Assembly: GCA_019247135.1 (NCBI GenBank)
Contig: JAFAPL010000889.1
Span: 1 to 5,492 of the forward strand
Length of the DNA: 5,492 nucleotides
Reading direction: 5' to 3'
Source: Chloroflexota bacterium
GTDB taxonomy: Bacteria; Chloroflexota; UBA6077; CF-72
A program made the translations under genes and the position numbers. A model generated the notes under the pieces. That model saw only the letters and a program-made list of their open reading frames with translations, was not told where the DNA came from and did no database searches. Numbering within the stretch: the first letter of the stretch is position 1; each line of letters begins with the position of its first letter. Positions 1-5,492 of the stretch are shown here, piece by piece.

Positions 1-2
1 CG

Positions 3-299
3 TCGGGTCCAGTGCCCGGATTCCTTGCGCTGGTGGCGGCACAGTCGCTGGATATCATCCACCCGCTCTACAGTGTCAACGCGCTCACGCTGCGACAGGT
101 CACCACTCCGCCGCACTTGCTGGGTCGAGTGAACGCGACCTTGCATGTGGTTGAGCGCGGCGTGATCCCGTTTGGAGCGATCGCGGCTGGACTGCTTGGT
201 GACGCGATCGGACTCAGGCCCACGCTCCTCCTCGCTGCCGTTGGAATCGCGATCGGCGCAATCTGGGCGGGCCGCTCCGGCTTCCTGCGGCGGCAGTGA
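3..299 (+). CDS. MFS transporter, C-terminal fragment (5' end beyond window)
   Basis: This is the last 98 codons of a membrane transporter of the major facilitator superfamily; the reading frame is open to the left edge, so the GTG at 12 is not a credible start. The visible part has a hydrophobic segment, then a cytoplasmic-loop stretch reading TPPHLLGRVNAT, then a helix containing PFGAIAAGLLGDAIGLRPTLL and a final hydrophobic helix ending in a short basic tail (GFLRRQ). The loop with GRVNAT followed by G-rich helix 11 and a GLRP turn is the usual C-terminal signature of the drug/siderophore exporter-like MFS group (EntS/MFS_3 type), which moves small molecules out of the cytoplasm by proton antiport. 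The substrate cannot be told from this fragment. It is the only plus-strand gene and faces the phosphotransferase gene tail to tail, with 10 bp between stop codons. Confidence 0.85.
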   Translation, partial: SGPVPGFLALVAAQSLDIIHPLYSVNALTLRQVTTPPHLLGRVNATLHVVERGVIPFGAIAAGLLGDAIGLRPTLLLAAVGIAIGAIWAGRSGFLRRQ

Positions 300-309
300 C
301 TTCGTGCTC

Positions 310-1686
310 TTAAAAACGGTAGTACTCGATCGAGTCCCACTGTTCCAGGGCCATTCGGACAAAGAATGGCACCATGCGCGGTATCCACCACTGGTGGTGT
401 GGCTGTGGAATGTCGCGCCAGTAGGTGCTGGCAATGTGGAGCGCCGCCAACGGTCGAGCGAGAGCCAGCGCTCTGCTGAGTCGTGCGGTGGTCGAATATG
501 CTGTCCAGCGCTCCAGATAGGCATCAATGACGCGTGCCTGGAGAGCGGGCACCGTGCCCGGGTCCAGGTCCCACGTTGCACTCTCCAATAATGGCATCAA
601 GCTGAAGAACGGGTGAGATATGGATGCTTCGGTCCAGTCGATGAATTGCACCTGGTCGTCGCTGACGTAGATATTCGAGCTCCAGAGATCGCCGTGCTCC
701 AGCGCCAGGGGAATGTCGCCGTCCGCCAGCTCTTCACACGCTGATTCGAGGCTCGGTCGTACCTCGCGGAGCCGGCTCAGTTCCTCCATCGACAGGCCAT
801 GCTCGCCCAGTCCGAGCAGGGCTGTCTCGTCCGCCAGCAGCGGGCCAATCAGCGTGCGCAACTGCAGCGGATCGCGGACTGGGCAACCTAGCGCCTCGAG
901 CGTCTTCAGTTCCGACGCGGACTGGACCTGGAGCTGAGCATAGCCGGCCGCCGCGCGCTCCCATGCGCGCACTGGTGCGCCCTCCTCGAGGCATCGCCCA
1001 TCACAGGCCCGCATCAGCAGCCAGCGCTCGCGCTCATGCGTAGCAACTACGCCGGGGACCGAGCCTGGATGACAGTCGGCCAGGAACTGAGCCAGCCGCG
1101 GCTCGCCAGCATAGGAACGCGGCAACGCCTTGAAGAACAGATCCTCCTGCTCGGTATGGACCCGCAGCACGCAGGAGAATTCCCAGGCGCGTATCTGCTC
1201 TATGGCTGAGGCGCGACCCAGACCAGCAGCACGGAGTGTGTCCGTGATCCACGCCTCGGCACGCGCCCGCCAGCCTGGGACGGTCCAGTCGCGACCGTCT
1301 GGCCGATCACGCTGCTGAGCAGTTTCGCCGAACCATTCGTCGAGCTGCGCTGACTGTGGCCACTCACCCGAAATCGCGTATGTGACATCCGTCAGGTCGG
1401 CCCAGTTGAGGCCCGCCGTAGCTGAGCCATCGTCGAGCGATTCCACTAGAAGCAGGCGGCGCGCGATGCCATCTGCCACAGCGACGCTGGCACAGTCCAG
1501 AACCATTGTGTTGAGCCCGAGCTGATCGCGAATAGCGTTGCGTATGGGCACGACATCCGCCGGGTGGTGTCCCGCGGTGTGCACACGCGGCAGCTTGCCG
1601 CCGCTGTGCACTCCGATGGCGAGCTCCGGCCCGCGACGGCGAACAAGCGCAAGTGTGTCGACGAACTCGTCTTCGATCAACGCCAT
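310..1686 (-). CDS. APH-like phosphotransferase with degenerate Nudix-like N-terminal domain
   Basis: A 458-residue two-part cytoplasmic protein. The C-terminal part (about 135-458) is an aminoglycoside phosphotransferase/choline kinase-type kinase: SCVLRV near 171-176 and the FFK lysine at 186 fit the ATP-binding lobe, E195 could be its partner, HGDLWSSN at 331-338 is the catalytic loop (D333, N338), and D350 in FIDW is the metal-binding aspartate, followed by HPFF. These are the residues an active kinase needs. The first 120 or so residues look like a worn Nudix fold: the segment at 50-58 (NAIRDQLGL) sits where a Nudix box would end, but the metal-binding glutamates are missing. The family transfers phosphate from ATP to a small-molecule hydroxyl; the substrate here is unknown, and antibiotic resistance should not be assumed. 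An in-frame TAA lies one codon upstream of the ATG, so no earlier start is possible; no clear Shine-Dalgarno precedes it. It lies 86 bp after the methyltransferase on the same strand. Confidence 0.88.
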   Translation of the reverse strand: MALIEDEFVDTLALVRRRGPELAIGVHSGGKLPRVHTAGHHPADVVPIRNAIRDQLGLNTMVLDCASVAVADGIARRLLLVESLDDGSATAGLNWADLTDVTYAISGEWPQSAQLDEWFGETAQQRDRPDGRDWTVPGWRARAEAWITDTLRAAGLGRASAIEQIRAWEFSCVLRVHTEQEDLFFKALPRSYAGEPRLAQFLADCHPGSVPGVVATHERERWLLMRACDGRCLEEGAPVRAWERAAAGYAQLQVQSASELKTLEALGCPVRDPLQLRTLIGPLLADETALLGLGEHGLSMEELSRLREVRPSLESACEELADGDIPLALEHGDLWSSNIYVSDDQVQFIDWTEASISHPFFSLMPLLESATWDLDPGTVPALQARVIDAYLERWTAYSTTARLSRALALARPLAALHIASTYWRDIPQPHHQWWIPRMVPFFVRMALEQWDSIEYYRF

Positions 1687-1772
1687 CGGTTATTGACGAG
1701 CGATCGAGATGCGGGGCATCAGGCGCATCTTATGACCGGCTGAGCCTGAGCCAGGGGCGCCTGAAGGCTGGA
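1687..1772 (-). other. Intergenic spacer between methyltransferase and phosphotransferase genes
   Basis: An 86-bp gap, the largest between genes in the window. It contains a short hairpin at 1708-1720 (GATGC stem, three-base loop, five pairs) and a tandem TGAGCC repeat at 1741-1752, but no T-run on the minus strand, so no intrinsic terminator can be called. CATAAG read on the minus strand (1729-1734) is a weak -10 candidate without a matching -35. The gap could be plain transcribed leader or hold a weak promoter for the phosphotransferase; the sequence does not decide. Confidence 0.4.
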
Positions 1773-2540
1773 CTAGCGCAACGCGGCGACGATCGAATCG
1801 TCCAGGTAACGCCAGACGACGGCGGCTTCTGAGAAGCCTGCCTGCTGCAATGCAGCTTCGTGGAACGGCGCGCCGATGTGCTCGTGGTGTGGATGGCCTT
1901 CGAAGACGCGCGCACGCTCGGCGAGCAGCATGCTGAAGCCAGGTTCAGCCTCGGCTGCGCGCCACCATGCCTCCCACGACTCGCCGCTTGATGCAGCTCC
2001 GGCGTCGAGCCGGCGGCGCAGCGGCTCGGTCAGTGCCGTCAGTCGCGTGCCCGGCGGGCCGACCAGCAGGTGCTCGGCGTTGAGCAGCAGTCCTCCCGGT
2101 CTCACCAGCGCGGCCAGGTGGCGGTAGACCTTGACCACATCGCCCGCATCGAGCCAGTGCAACGCCGTCGAGCTCAGCACCGCGTCGAACGGCGCCACGT
2201 CCTCGAGCCTCGCCGACCAGCCATCACCGCGCAGGTCCGCCTTGATCCACGTGAGACGTCCGTCGCCGTCTCCTAGCGTGTTCTGCCCGATGCCCAGCAG
2301 TAACGGGTCGGCGTCAAGCGCCACAACTCGAGCGCTGGAGAAATGCTTCAGGACTCGCGCGCTGATTGCGCCAGTTCCACACGCGAGGTCCAGGATCATG
2401 CGAGGCGCGCCCGCGGTGATTTCGCTGACCAACTCGAGCATCAGCTCGAAGCGCTGTTCGCGGCGCGGGATATGGAACGCCTGCTGGTCTTCGAAACGCT
2501 GCCACCAACGTGCCCAATCCGTCTGCGTCGAGGCCTCCAT
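1773..2540 (-). CDS. Class I SAM-dependent methyltransferase
   Basis: A 255-residue soluble methyltransferase with a Rossmann-like fold. Motif I is ILDLACGTGAIS at 49-60 (the glycine loop that holds S-adenosylmethionine), the acidic end of strand 2 is VALDADP at 73-79 (likely D76, which would bind the ribose), an acidic stretch IKADL follows at 99-103, motif IV is FDAVLSSTALHWL at 118-130, and LVRPGG at 145-150 is the post-motif turn. This order, and the HWL after motif IV, resemble the trans-aconitate methyltransferase-like/Methyltransf_25 group acting on small molecules; the true acceptor is unknown. The frame is open upstream to 2654, but the ATG at 2540 is chosen because an AGGAGG lies 4 nt before it and the extra 38 residues would overlap the permease gene. 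The start is 17 nt after the permease stop, which implies co-transcription with the transporter genes. The C-terminal part (AGFSEAAVVWRYLDDSIVAAL) is complete for the family. Confidence 0.9.
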   Translation of the reverse strand: MEASTQTDWARWWQRFEDQQAFHIPRREQRFELMLELVSEITAGAPRMILDLACGTGAISARVLKHFSSARVVALDADPLLLGIGQNTLGDGDGRLTWIKADLRGDGWSARLEDVAPFDAVLSSTALHWLDAGDVVKVYRHLAALVRPGGLLLNAEHLLVGPPGTRLTALTEPLRRRLDAGAASSGESWEAWWRAAEAEPGFSMLLAERARVFEGHPHHEHIGAPFHEAALQQAGFSEAAVVWRYLDDSIVAALR

Positions 2541-2544
2541 CGAT

Positions 2545-2550
2545 CCTCCT
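2545..2550 (-). promoter_or_regulatory. Strong Shine-Dalgarno (AGGAGG) for the methyltransferase
   Basis: Read on the minus strand, AGGAGG is followed by ATCG and then the ATG at 2540. It lies wholly in the short gap after the second permease stop codon. It fixes the methyltransferase start and is the best match to the consensus in the window, suggesting efficient initiation independent of the upstream gene. Confidence 0.85.
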
Positions 2551-2557
2551 GTTCGAA

Positions 2558-3427
2558 TTAGCGCGCCAGCGGCGCAACCGCGCGGCGCATCCCGAGTTGA
2601 TACACGGCCAGCAGGGTGAGGGTGATGGCCAGGCCGGGTTCGATCGCCAGCCACGGCGCCGAATACAGATAGTTCTGCGCGCCGATGAGCAAGTTGCCCC
2701 AGGTGGGGTCGGGCGGCTGGATGCCCATACCCAGAAACGAGATCGTCGCTTCCGTCAGAATTGCTCGATTGAGCTGAACGAGGGCCGCCACAAACAGGAC
2801 TCCCGCGGTATTCGGCAGCAGGTGGCGCCAGATGACCCGTGCGTCACTGGCACCTAGCGCGTGCGCGGCGGCAACGTACGGCGCCTGGCGCAGGTCGCGC
2901 ACGCTGCCACGCACCAGGCGCGCCACCGCCATCCAGCCAGTGATCCCGATCAGCACGACGAGCTGCCACGGCCCGGTCGAGAAGAACGCGGTGAACAGCA
3001 GGATGGCGAACAAGCTTGGGAAGGCGAGGGCAAAGTCGACGCAGCGCATGATCAGCACATCCAGTGTCCCGCCGAGATAGCCAGCCAGAGCGCCCAGGGC
3101 TGCGCCGATCGCCACCGACAGCGCCGCGCCGCCAAGCCCGATTGCCAGCGTTGCGCGCGCGCCAGCGACGAGTCGCGCCAGGCTGTCGCGGCCGTTTTCG
3201 TCCGTGCCGAGCGGATGCGCCAGCGACGGCGCCTGGAGCATGCTGCTGAGGTCGACACGATTGGGTTCGAATGGAATGACGCTGGGCGCCACGACGAGCG
3301 CGAGCATTGCGCCGAACAGCGCAATGTCCCAGAGCGGGACGCGACGCGCTCGGCCAGGCGGCGGCACCCGAGCTGGAATGGAGCGCTCGCCGCGGCGTGT
3401 CTCACGCTGAGCCTCGGCGACGCTCAA
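2558..3427 (-). CDS. Peptide/nickel-type ABC transporter permease, DppC/OppC family
   Basis: The second membrane subunit (289 residues, usual length) of a Dpp/Opp-type ABC importer in the cytoplasmic membrane. After a basic, proline-rich cytoplasmic N-terminus, the first membrane helix is at about 33-52. The extracellular segment carries HPLGTDENGRD (71-81), the hallmark of the DppC branch. Further helices lie at about 94-118, 123-147, 152-170, 206-224 and 257-279. The cytoplasmic EAA loop that docks with the ATPase is at about 184-206 (YVAAAHALGAS, then RHLLPN). FLGMGIQPPDPTWGNLL at 231-247 is a second family signature. The start is TTG, overlapping the stop of the preceding permease as TTGA, which points to translational coupling; GTG at codon 21 is the next in-frame alternative but would remove much of the basic leader. 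The solute cannot be deduced from the permease; the peptide/nickel label is a family name only. Confidence 0.93.
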   Translation of the reverse strand: MSVAEAQRETRRGERSIPARVPPPGRARRVPLWDIALFGAMLALVVAPSVIPFEPNRVDLSSMLQAPSLAHPLGTDENGRDSLARLVAGARATLAIGLGGAALSVAIGAALGALAGYLGGTLDVLIMRCVDFALAFPSLFAILLFTAFFSTGPWQLVVLIGITGWMAVARLVRGSVRDLRQAPYVAAAHALGASDARVIWRHLLPNTAGVLFVAALVQLNRAILTEATISFLGMGIQPPDPTWGNLLIGAQNYLYSAPWLAIEPGLAITLTLLAVYQLGMRRAVAPLAR

Positions 3428-4377
3428 CTGAACTCGATCCGCGGATCGACGGCCCGATACACAAGGTCGGTGGCCAGATTGGCCAGCACCACGGCGAGCG
3501 CGACCAGGAGCGTAATCGCCAGCAGCACCGGGTAGTCGCGGCGGCCGACGCTGGCAACGGTCAGCTGGCCAATCCCGGGCCAGGCGAACACGCTCTCGAC
3601 GACGACGCTGCCCTCGACCAGATGCGGGATGTTCAGGCCGACGATAGTCAGGATGGGGATGCCGGCGTTACGCAGAGCATGCCGCCACGCTACACGCCAA
3701 TCGCCCAGACCCTTCGCGCGCGCCGTTCGCACATAGTCGGCGGCCAGCGCTTCGAGCATCGTCGCCCGCGTGTACAGCGCCAGTGAGGCGCCATGCGGCG
3801 CGGCCAGCGCGAGCAGCGGCAACAGCAGATAGCGGACGCGCTGCCCGAGGTCGTTCTCCTGGCCAACGGGCGCCAGTCCAGCCGACGGCAGCAGGTGCAG
3901 CCAGGCGGCGAAGATGACGATCAACACGATTCCCATCCAGAAGGTGGGTGTGGCGACGATCCCAATCGCGGCCGTACTTAACAGGCGATCAATCCACGCC
4001 CCACGCCGACGCGCGGCCCACACACCCGCCGCGACACCGGCGCTCGAGGACAGCAGCCACGCGCAGCCGCCCAGCAGCAGGGTCGCGGGTAGCCGTTCCT
4101 GGACGACCTCGATGGCCGGGCGACGAAAGAAATACGAAAAGCCCATGTCACCGTGCAGCAGTGTGCTGGTCCATACGACGAGCTGCTCGGGCAGCGGTTT
4201 GTCGAGGCCGAGCTGCTGGTTGACGCGCGCGACGGCCTCGGGCGTCGCCCGCTCCGCACCGAGCAACACGTACGCCGGGCCACCTGGCGCGGTACGAATC
4301 GCCACAAACGCGACGAGCGCCAGCAGGATGAGCGTCAGCCCGACCTGGCCTAGCCGCCAGGCAAGGAACCGCAGAAT
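3424..4377 (-). CDS. Peptide/nickel-type ABC transporter permease, DppB/OppB family, probable ATT start
   Basis: The first membrane subunit of the importer, 317 residues from the proposed start. It begins ILRFLAWRLGQ, matching the common MLRFLxRRL opening of DppB proteins. Helix 1 is at about 10-28, followed by the APGGPA turn (30-35), the HGDMGFSYFFRRP segment (75-87) typical of DppB, helices at about 98-122 and 133-160, and further ones at about 183-203 and 284-308. The EAA docking loop spans about 206-237 (ADYVRTARAKGLG, then RHALRN). VESVFAWPGIGQL (260-272) and DLVYRAVDPRI near the end are family hallmarks. No ATG, GTG or TTG lies at the expected N-terminus. I place the start at ATT (4375-4377) because GGGGAG stands 8 nt before it and homology begins there. 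CTG at 4374 is an alternative. The only upstream in-frame ATG (4452) would add 25 polar residues and overlap the binding-protein gene by 71 nt. With ATT, 4 nt separate it from that gene. Confidence 0.88.
   Translation of the reverse strand: MLRFLAWRLGQVGLTLILLALVAFVAIRTAPGGPAYVLLGAERATPEAVARVNQQLGLDKPLPEQLVVWTSTLLHGDMGFSYFFRRPAIEVVQERLPATLLLGGCAWLLSSSAGVAAGVWAARRRGAWIDRLLSTAAIGIVATPTFWMGIVLIVIFAAWLHLLPSAGLAPVGQENDLGQRVRYLLLPLLALAAPHGASLALYTRATMLEALAADYVRTARAKGLGDWRVAWRHALRNAGIPILTIVGLNIPHLVEGSVVVESVFAWPGIGQLTVASVGRRDYPVLLAITLLVALAVVLANLATDLVYRAVDPRIEFS
3434..3449. repeat. 16-bp perfect palindrome at the permease-permease junction
   Basis: TCGATCCGCGGATCGA reads the same on both strands. It lies in the last codons of the first permease (encoding VDPRIE) and ends 6 nt before the TTG start of the second. 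As RNA it could fold into six pairs closed by a CGCG loop, covering the only weak Shine-Dalgarno-like bases (GGATCGAG) ahead of that TTG. A role in coupling the two subunits is inference; the coding need for the conserved VDPR end also explains part of it. Confidence 0.4.
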
Positions 4378-4381
4378 GTCG

Positions 4382-5491
4382 TCAGCTCCCCAGCGTCCAG
4401 TCCTTGATATTCCAGAAGAAGTTGACGGGGTGCGGCTGCACACCCTGGACATTGGCCGAAATGGCGTTCAGCTGATCTTCCGAGTACAACCACAACCGCG
4501 CCACGTCCTGGGCCAGGATTTGCTGGATCTGAAAGAGTGCTTGTTTGCGGACAGACTGGTCCAGCGAGGTCTGCTCGGTTTTGCACGCGGCGTCTGCCTG
4601 CGGATTGCTGTAGCCGCCGTATTTGTTGCCGGTCATCAGGATGGCGCACTGATCGGGGTCGTAGACTGGGTTCCAGATGCGGCTGAAGGCGTCGAAGTCG
4701 CCGGCGGCGCGCCGTGAGTTCATCACACCCTCTTCCTGCGGCTGGATCTGCATCTCCACGCCGACGTCCTTCAGGTTCTGCTGGACGGCAAGCAACGCCT
4801 GCTGCAGCGTCGCGTCGTAGTTGTAGATCATCACGGTGAAACTGAGCTTCTGGCCATTCCTGGCGCGGACCCCGTCGCTCCCCGCGGGCCAGCCCGCTTC
4901 GTCCAGCAGCGATTTCGCCTTCGCCGGGTCATAGCCGAACTTCGGAACCTCCGGGTTGTACGCCCAGGACACCGGCGAGACGTTGGAGTCCATGACCGTG
5001 CCGTGGCCCTGGAGCACTTTGTCGACCAGCGCCTGCCGATCGACGGCCTGCAGCAGCGCCTGGCGCACCTTGATGTCCTGGAAGTACGACCGCTTGTAGT
5101 CGTAGTGCACGTCGAAGAACCGCGGGTCCTTCTCCTCGACCACCTTCAGATTGGGGATGTTCTGGACCGCGCTCAGGTCGCGCGGAGTGATGAGCCCGTA
5201 GTTGAGCTCACCCGAGCGGAGCTGCGTCAGAACCACGTTCTGGTCGGTCAGGATCTTGTACATGACTGTTCTTATGTGAGCGGCGCCCCTGTAGAAGTCA
5301 GGCACCGCCTCCAGCACTACCGACTGGCCCGGCATGTAGCTCACCAGCTTGTACGGACCCGAGCCGACCGGGTTCTTGTTGAAGTCGCTTGTCTTTGGAT
5401 CCTGACCCTTGAGCACATGCGCGGGCACGATGCCGCGTGCGCCGCCCTGGGCCAGGAAGGTCGGATCGACGTTCTTGAGCACCACGCGCAC
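4382..5491 (-). CDS. ABC transporter substrate-binding protein, family 5 (DppA/OppA type), C-terminal part; N-terminus beyond window
   Basis: The last 369 codons of the extracytoplasmic solute-binding protein that feeds the two permeases. The frame is open to the right edge and the first codon seen (GTG) is internal; family members are usually about 500-600 residues, so the signal peptide or lipobox and lobe I start are not visible. Family features, numbered from the visible end: NPVGSGPYKLVSY (40-52), the SGELNYG stretch (93-99) after a TDQNVVLTQLR helix, DIKVRQALLQAVDRQALVDKV (139-159), GYDPAKAKSLLDEAGW (186-201), and a C-terminal half with YSNPQADAAC (294-303) and WLYSEDQ (334-340). These are the standard SBP_bac_5 blocks, and the protein ends normally (NIKDWTLGS, TGA). 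It is the first visible gene of the operon, so any promoter lies right of the window. The ligand may be an oligopeptide or another small solute; the sequence does not say. Confidence 0.93.
   Translation of the reverse strand: MRVVLKNVDPTFLAQGGARGIVPAHVLKGQDPKTSDFNKNPVGSGPYKLVSYMPGQSVVLEAVPDFYRGAAHIRTVMYKILTDQNVVLTQLRSGELNYGLITPRDLSAVQNIPNLKVVEEKDPRFFDVHYDYKRSYFQDIKVRQALLQAVDRQALVDKVLQGHGTVMDSNVSPVSWAYNPEVPKFGYDPAKAKSLLDEAGWPAGSDGVRARNGQKLSFTVMIYNYDATLQQALLAVQQNLKDVGVEMQIQPQEEGVMNSRRAAGDFDAFSRIWNPVYDPDQCAILMTGNKYGGYSNPQADAACKTEQTSLDQSVRKQALFQIQQILAQDVARLWLYSEDQLNAISANVQGVQPHPVNFFWNIKDWTLGS
4386..4391 (-). promoter_or_regulatory. Shine-Dalgarno (GGGGAG) supporting an ATT start of the first permease
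   Basis: Read on the minus strand, GGGGAG sits in the last codons of the binding-protein gene, 8 nt before ATT at 4377 and 11 nt before CTG at 4374. The spacing suits the ATT best and supports initiation here rather than at the distant ATG at 4452. Confidence 0.5.
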
Positions 5492-5492
5492 A

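Noticed and set aside
178..260. Repeated GCGATCG words in the MFS fragment, like cyanobacterial HIP1
   Set aside because: Only one full GCGATCGC is present and the other copies are partial; this is within ordinary coding sequence and not evidence of a HIP1-rich genome.
324..335. Palindrome ACTCGATCGAGT with a nearby T-run as an intrinsic terminator of the kinase gene
   Set aside because: The stem is only four pairs, lies in coding sequence and is separated from the short T-run; not enough to annotate as a terminator.
1708..1734. Hairpin GATGC/GCATC and CATAAG -10-like box upstream of the kinase
   Set aside because: The stem is five pairs without a T-run and the -10-like box has no -35 partner, so neither a terminator nor a promoter can be called.
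2541..2654. N-terminal extension of the methyltransferase to the upstream start at 2654
   Set aside because: It would overlap the permease gene and bypass the AGGAGG placed ideally for the ATG at 2540; the added residues show no family features.
2861..3535. Plus-strand open frame of 224 codons opposite the permease genes
   Set aside because: The translation is Arg/Gln/His-rich low-complexity sequence mirroring a membrane protein gene; no ribosome site and no family resemblance.
3914..4717. Long plus-strand open frame (267 codons) opposite the first permease and the binding protein
   Set aside because: It is antisense to two well-recognised genes, its translation is rich in Arg, Ser, Pro and Ala with no domain, and it follows from high GC content.

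Overview
The window is GC-rich, densely coded bacterial DNA. Almost everything lies on the minus strand. There are six protein-coding genes, two of them cut by the window edges, and no RNA genes, insertion sequences, CRISPR arrays or long repeats that I can see. The layout of the kinase-like protein (a degenerate Nudix-like N-terminal half joined to an APH-type kinase) resembles proteins I associate with Chloroflexota and relatives such as Thermomicrobia. That taxonomic guess rests on memory of family style, not on a search.

Right part (about 2558-5492, read right to left): the substrate-binding protein (N-terminus beyond the right edge) and the two membrane subunits of a peptide/nickel-type (Dpp/Opp family) ABC importer. 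They are packed as one operon: 4 nt between the binding protein and the first permease if that permease starts at the ATT proposed here, then a 4-nt TTGA stop/start overlap between the permeases. No ATPase (DppD/DppF type) gene follows.

Middle (about 1773-2550): 17 nt after the second permease comes a class I SAM-dependent methyltransferase with a strong AGGAGG ribosome binding site, probably on the same transcript. An 86-bp gap with no convincing terminator separates it from the next minus-strand gene, an APH-like phosphotransferase (310-1686).

Left edge (3-299): the C-terminal end of a plus-strand major facilitator transporter. It converges on the phosphotransferase with only 10 bp between the stop codons.

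Taken together, the window shows import of an oligopeptide-like or other small solute, two putative small-molecule modifying enzymes (methyl and phosphate transfer) and an exporter-like protein. A shared substrate is possible but not shown by the sequence. I found no clearly new system. The points most worth checking are the apparent ATT start of the first permease, the absence of ATPase genes after the permeases, and the degenerate Nudix-like half of the kinase.
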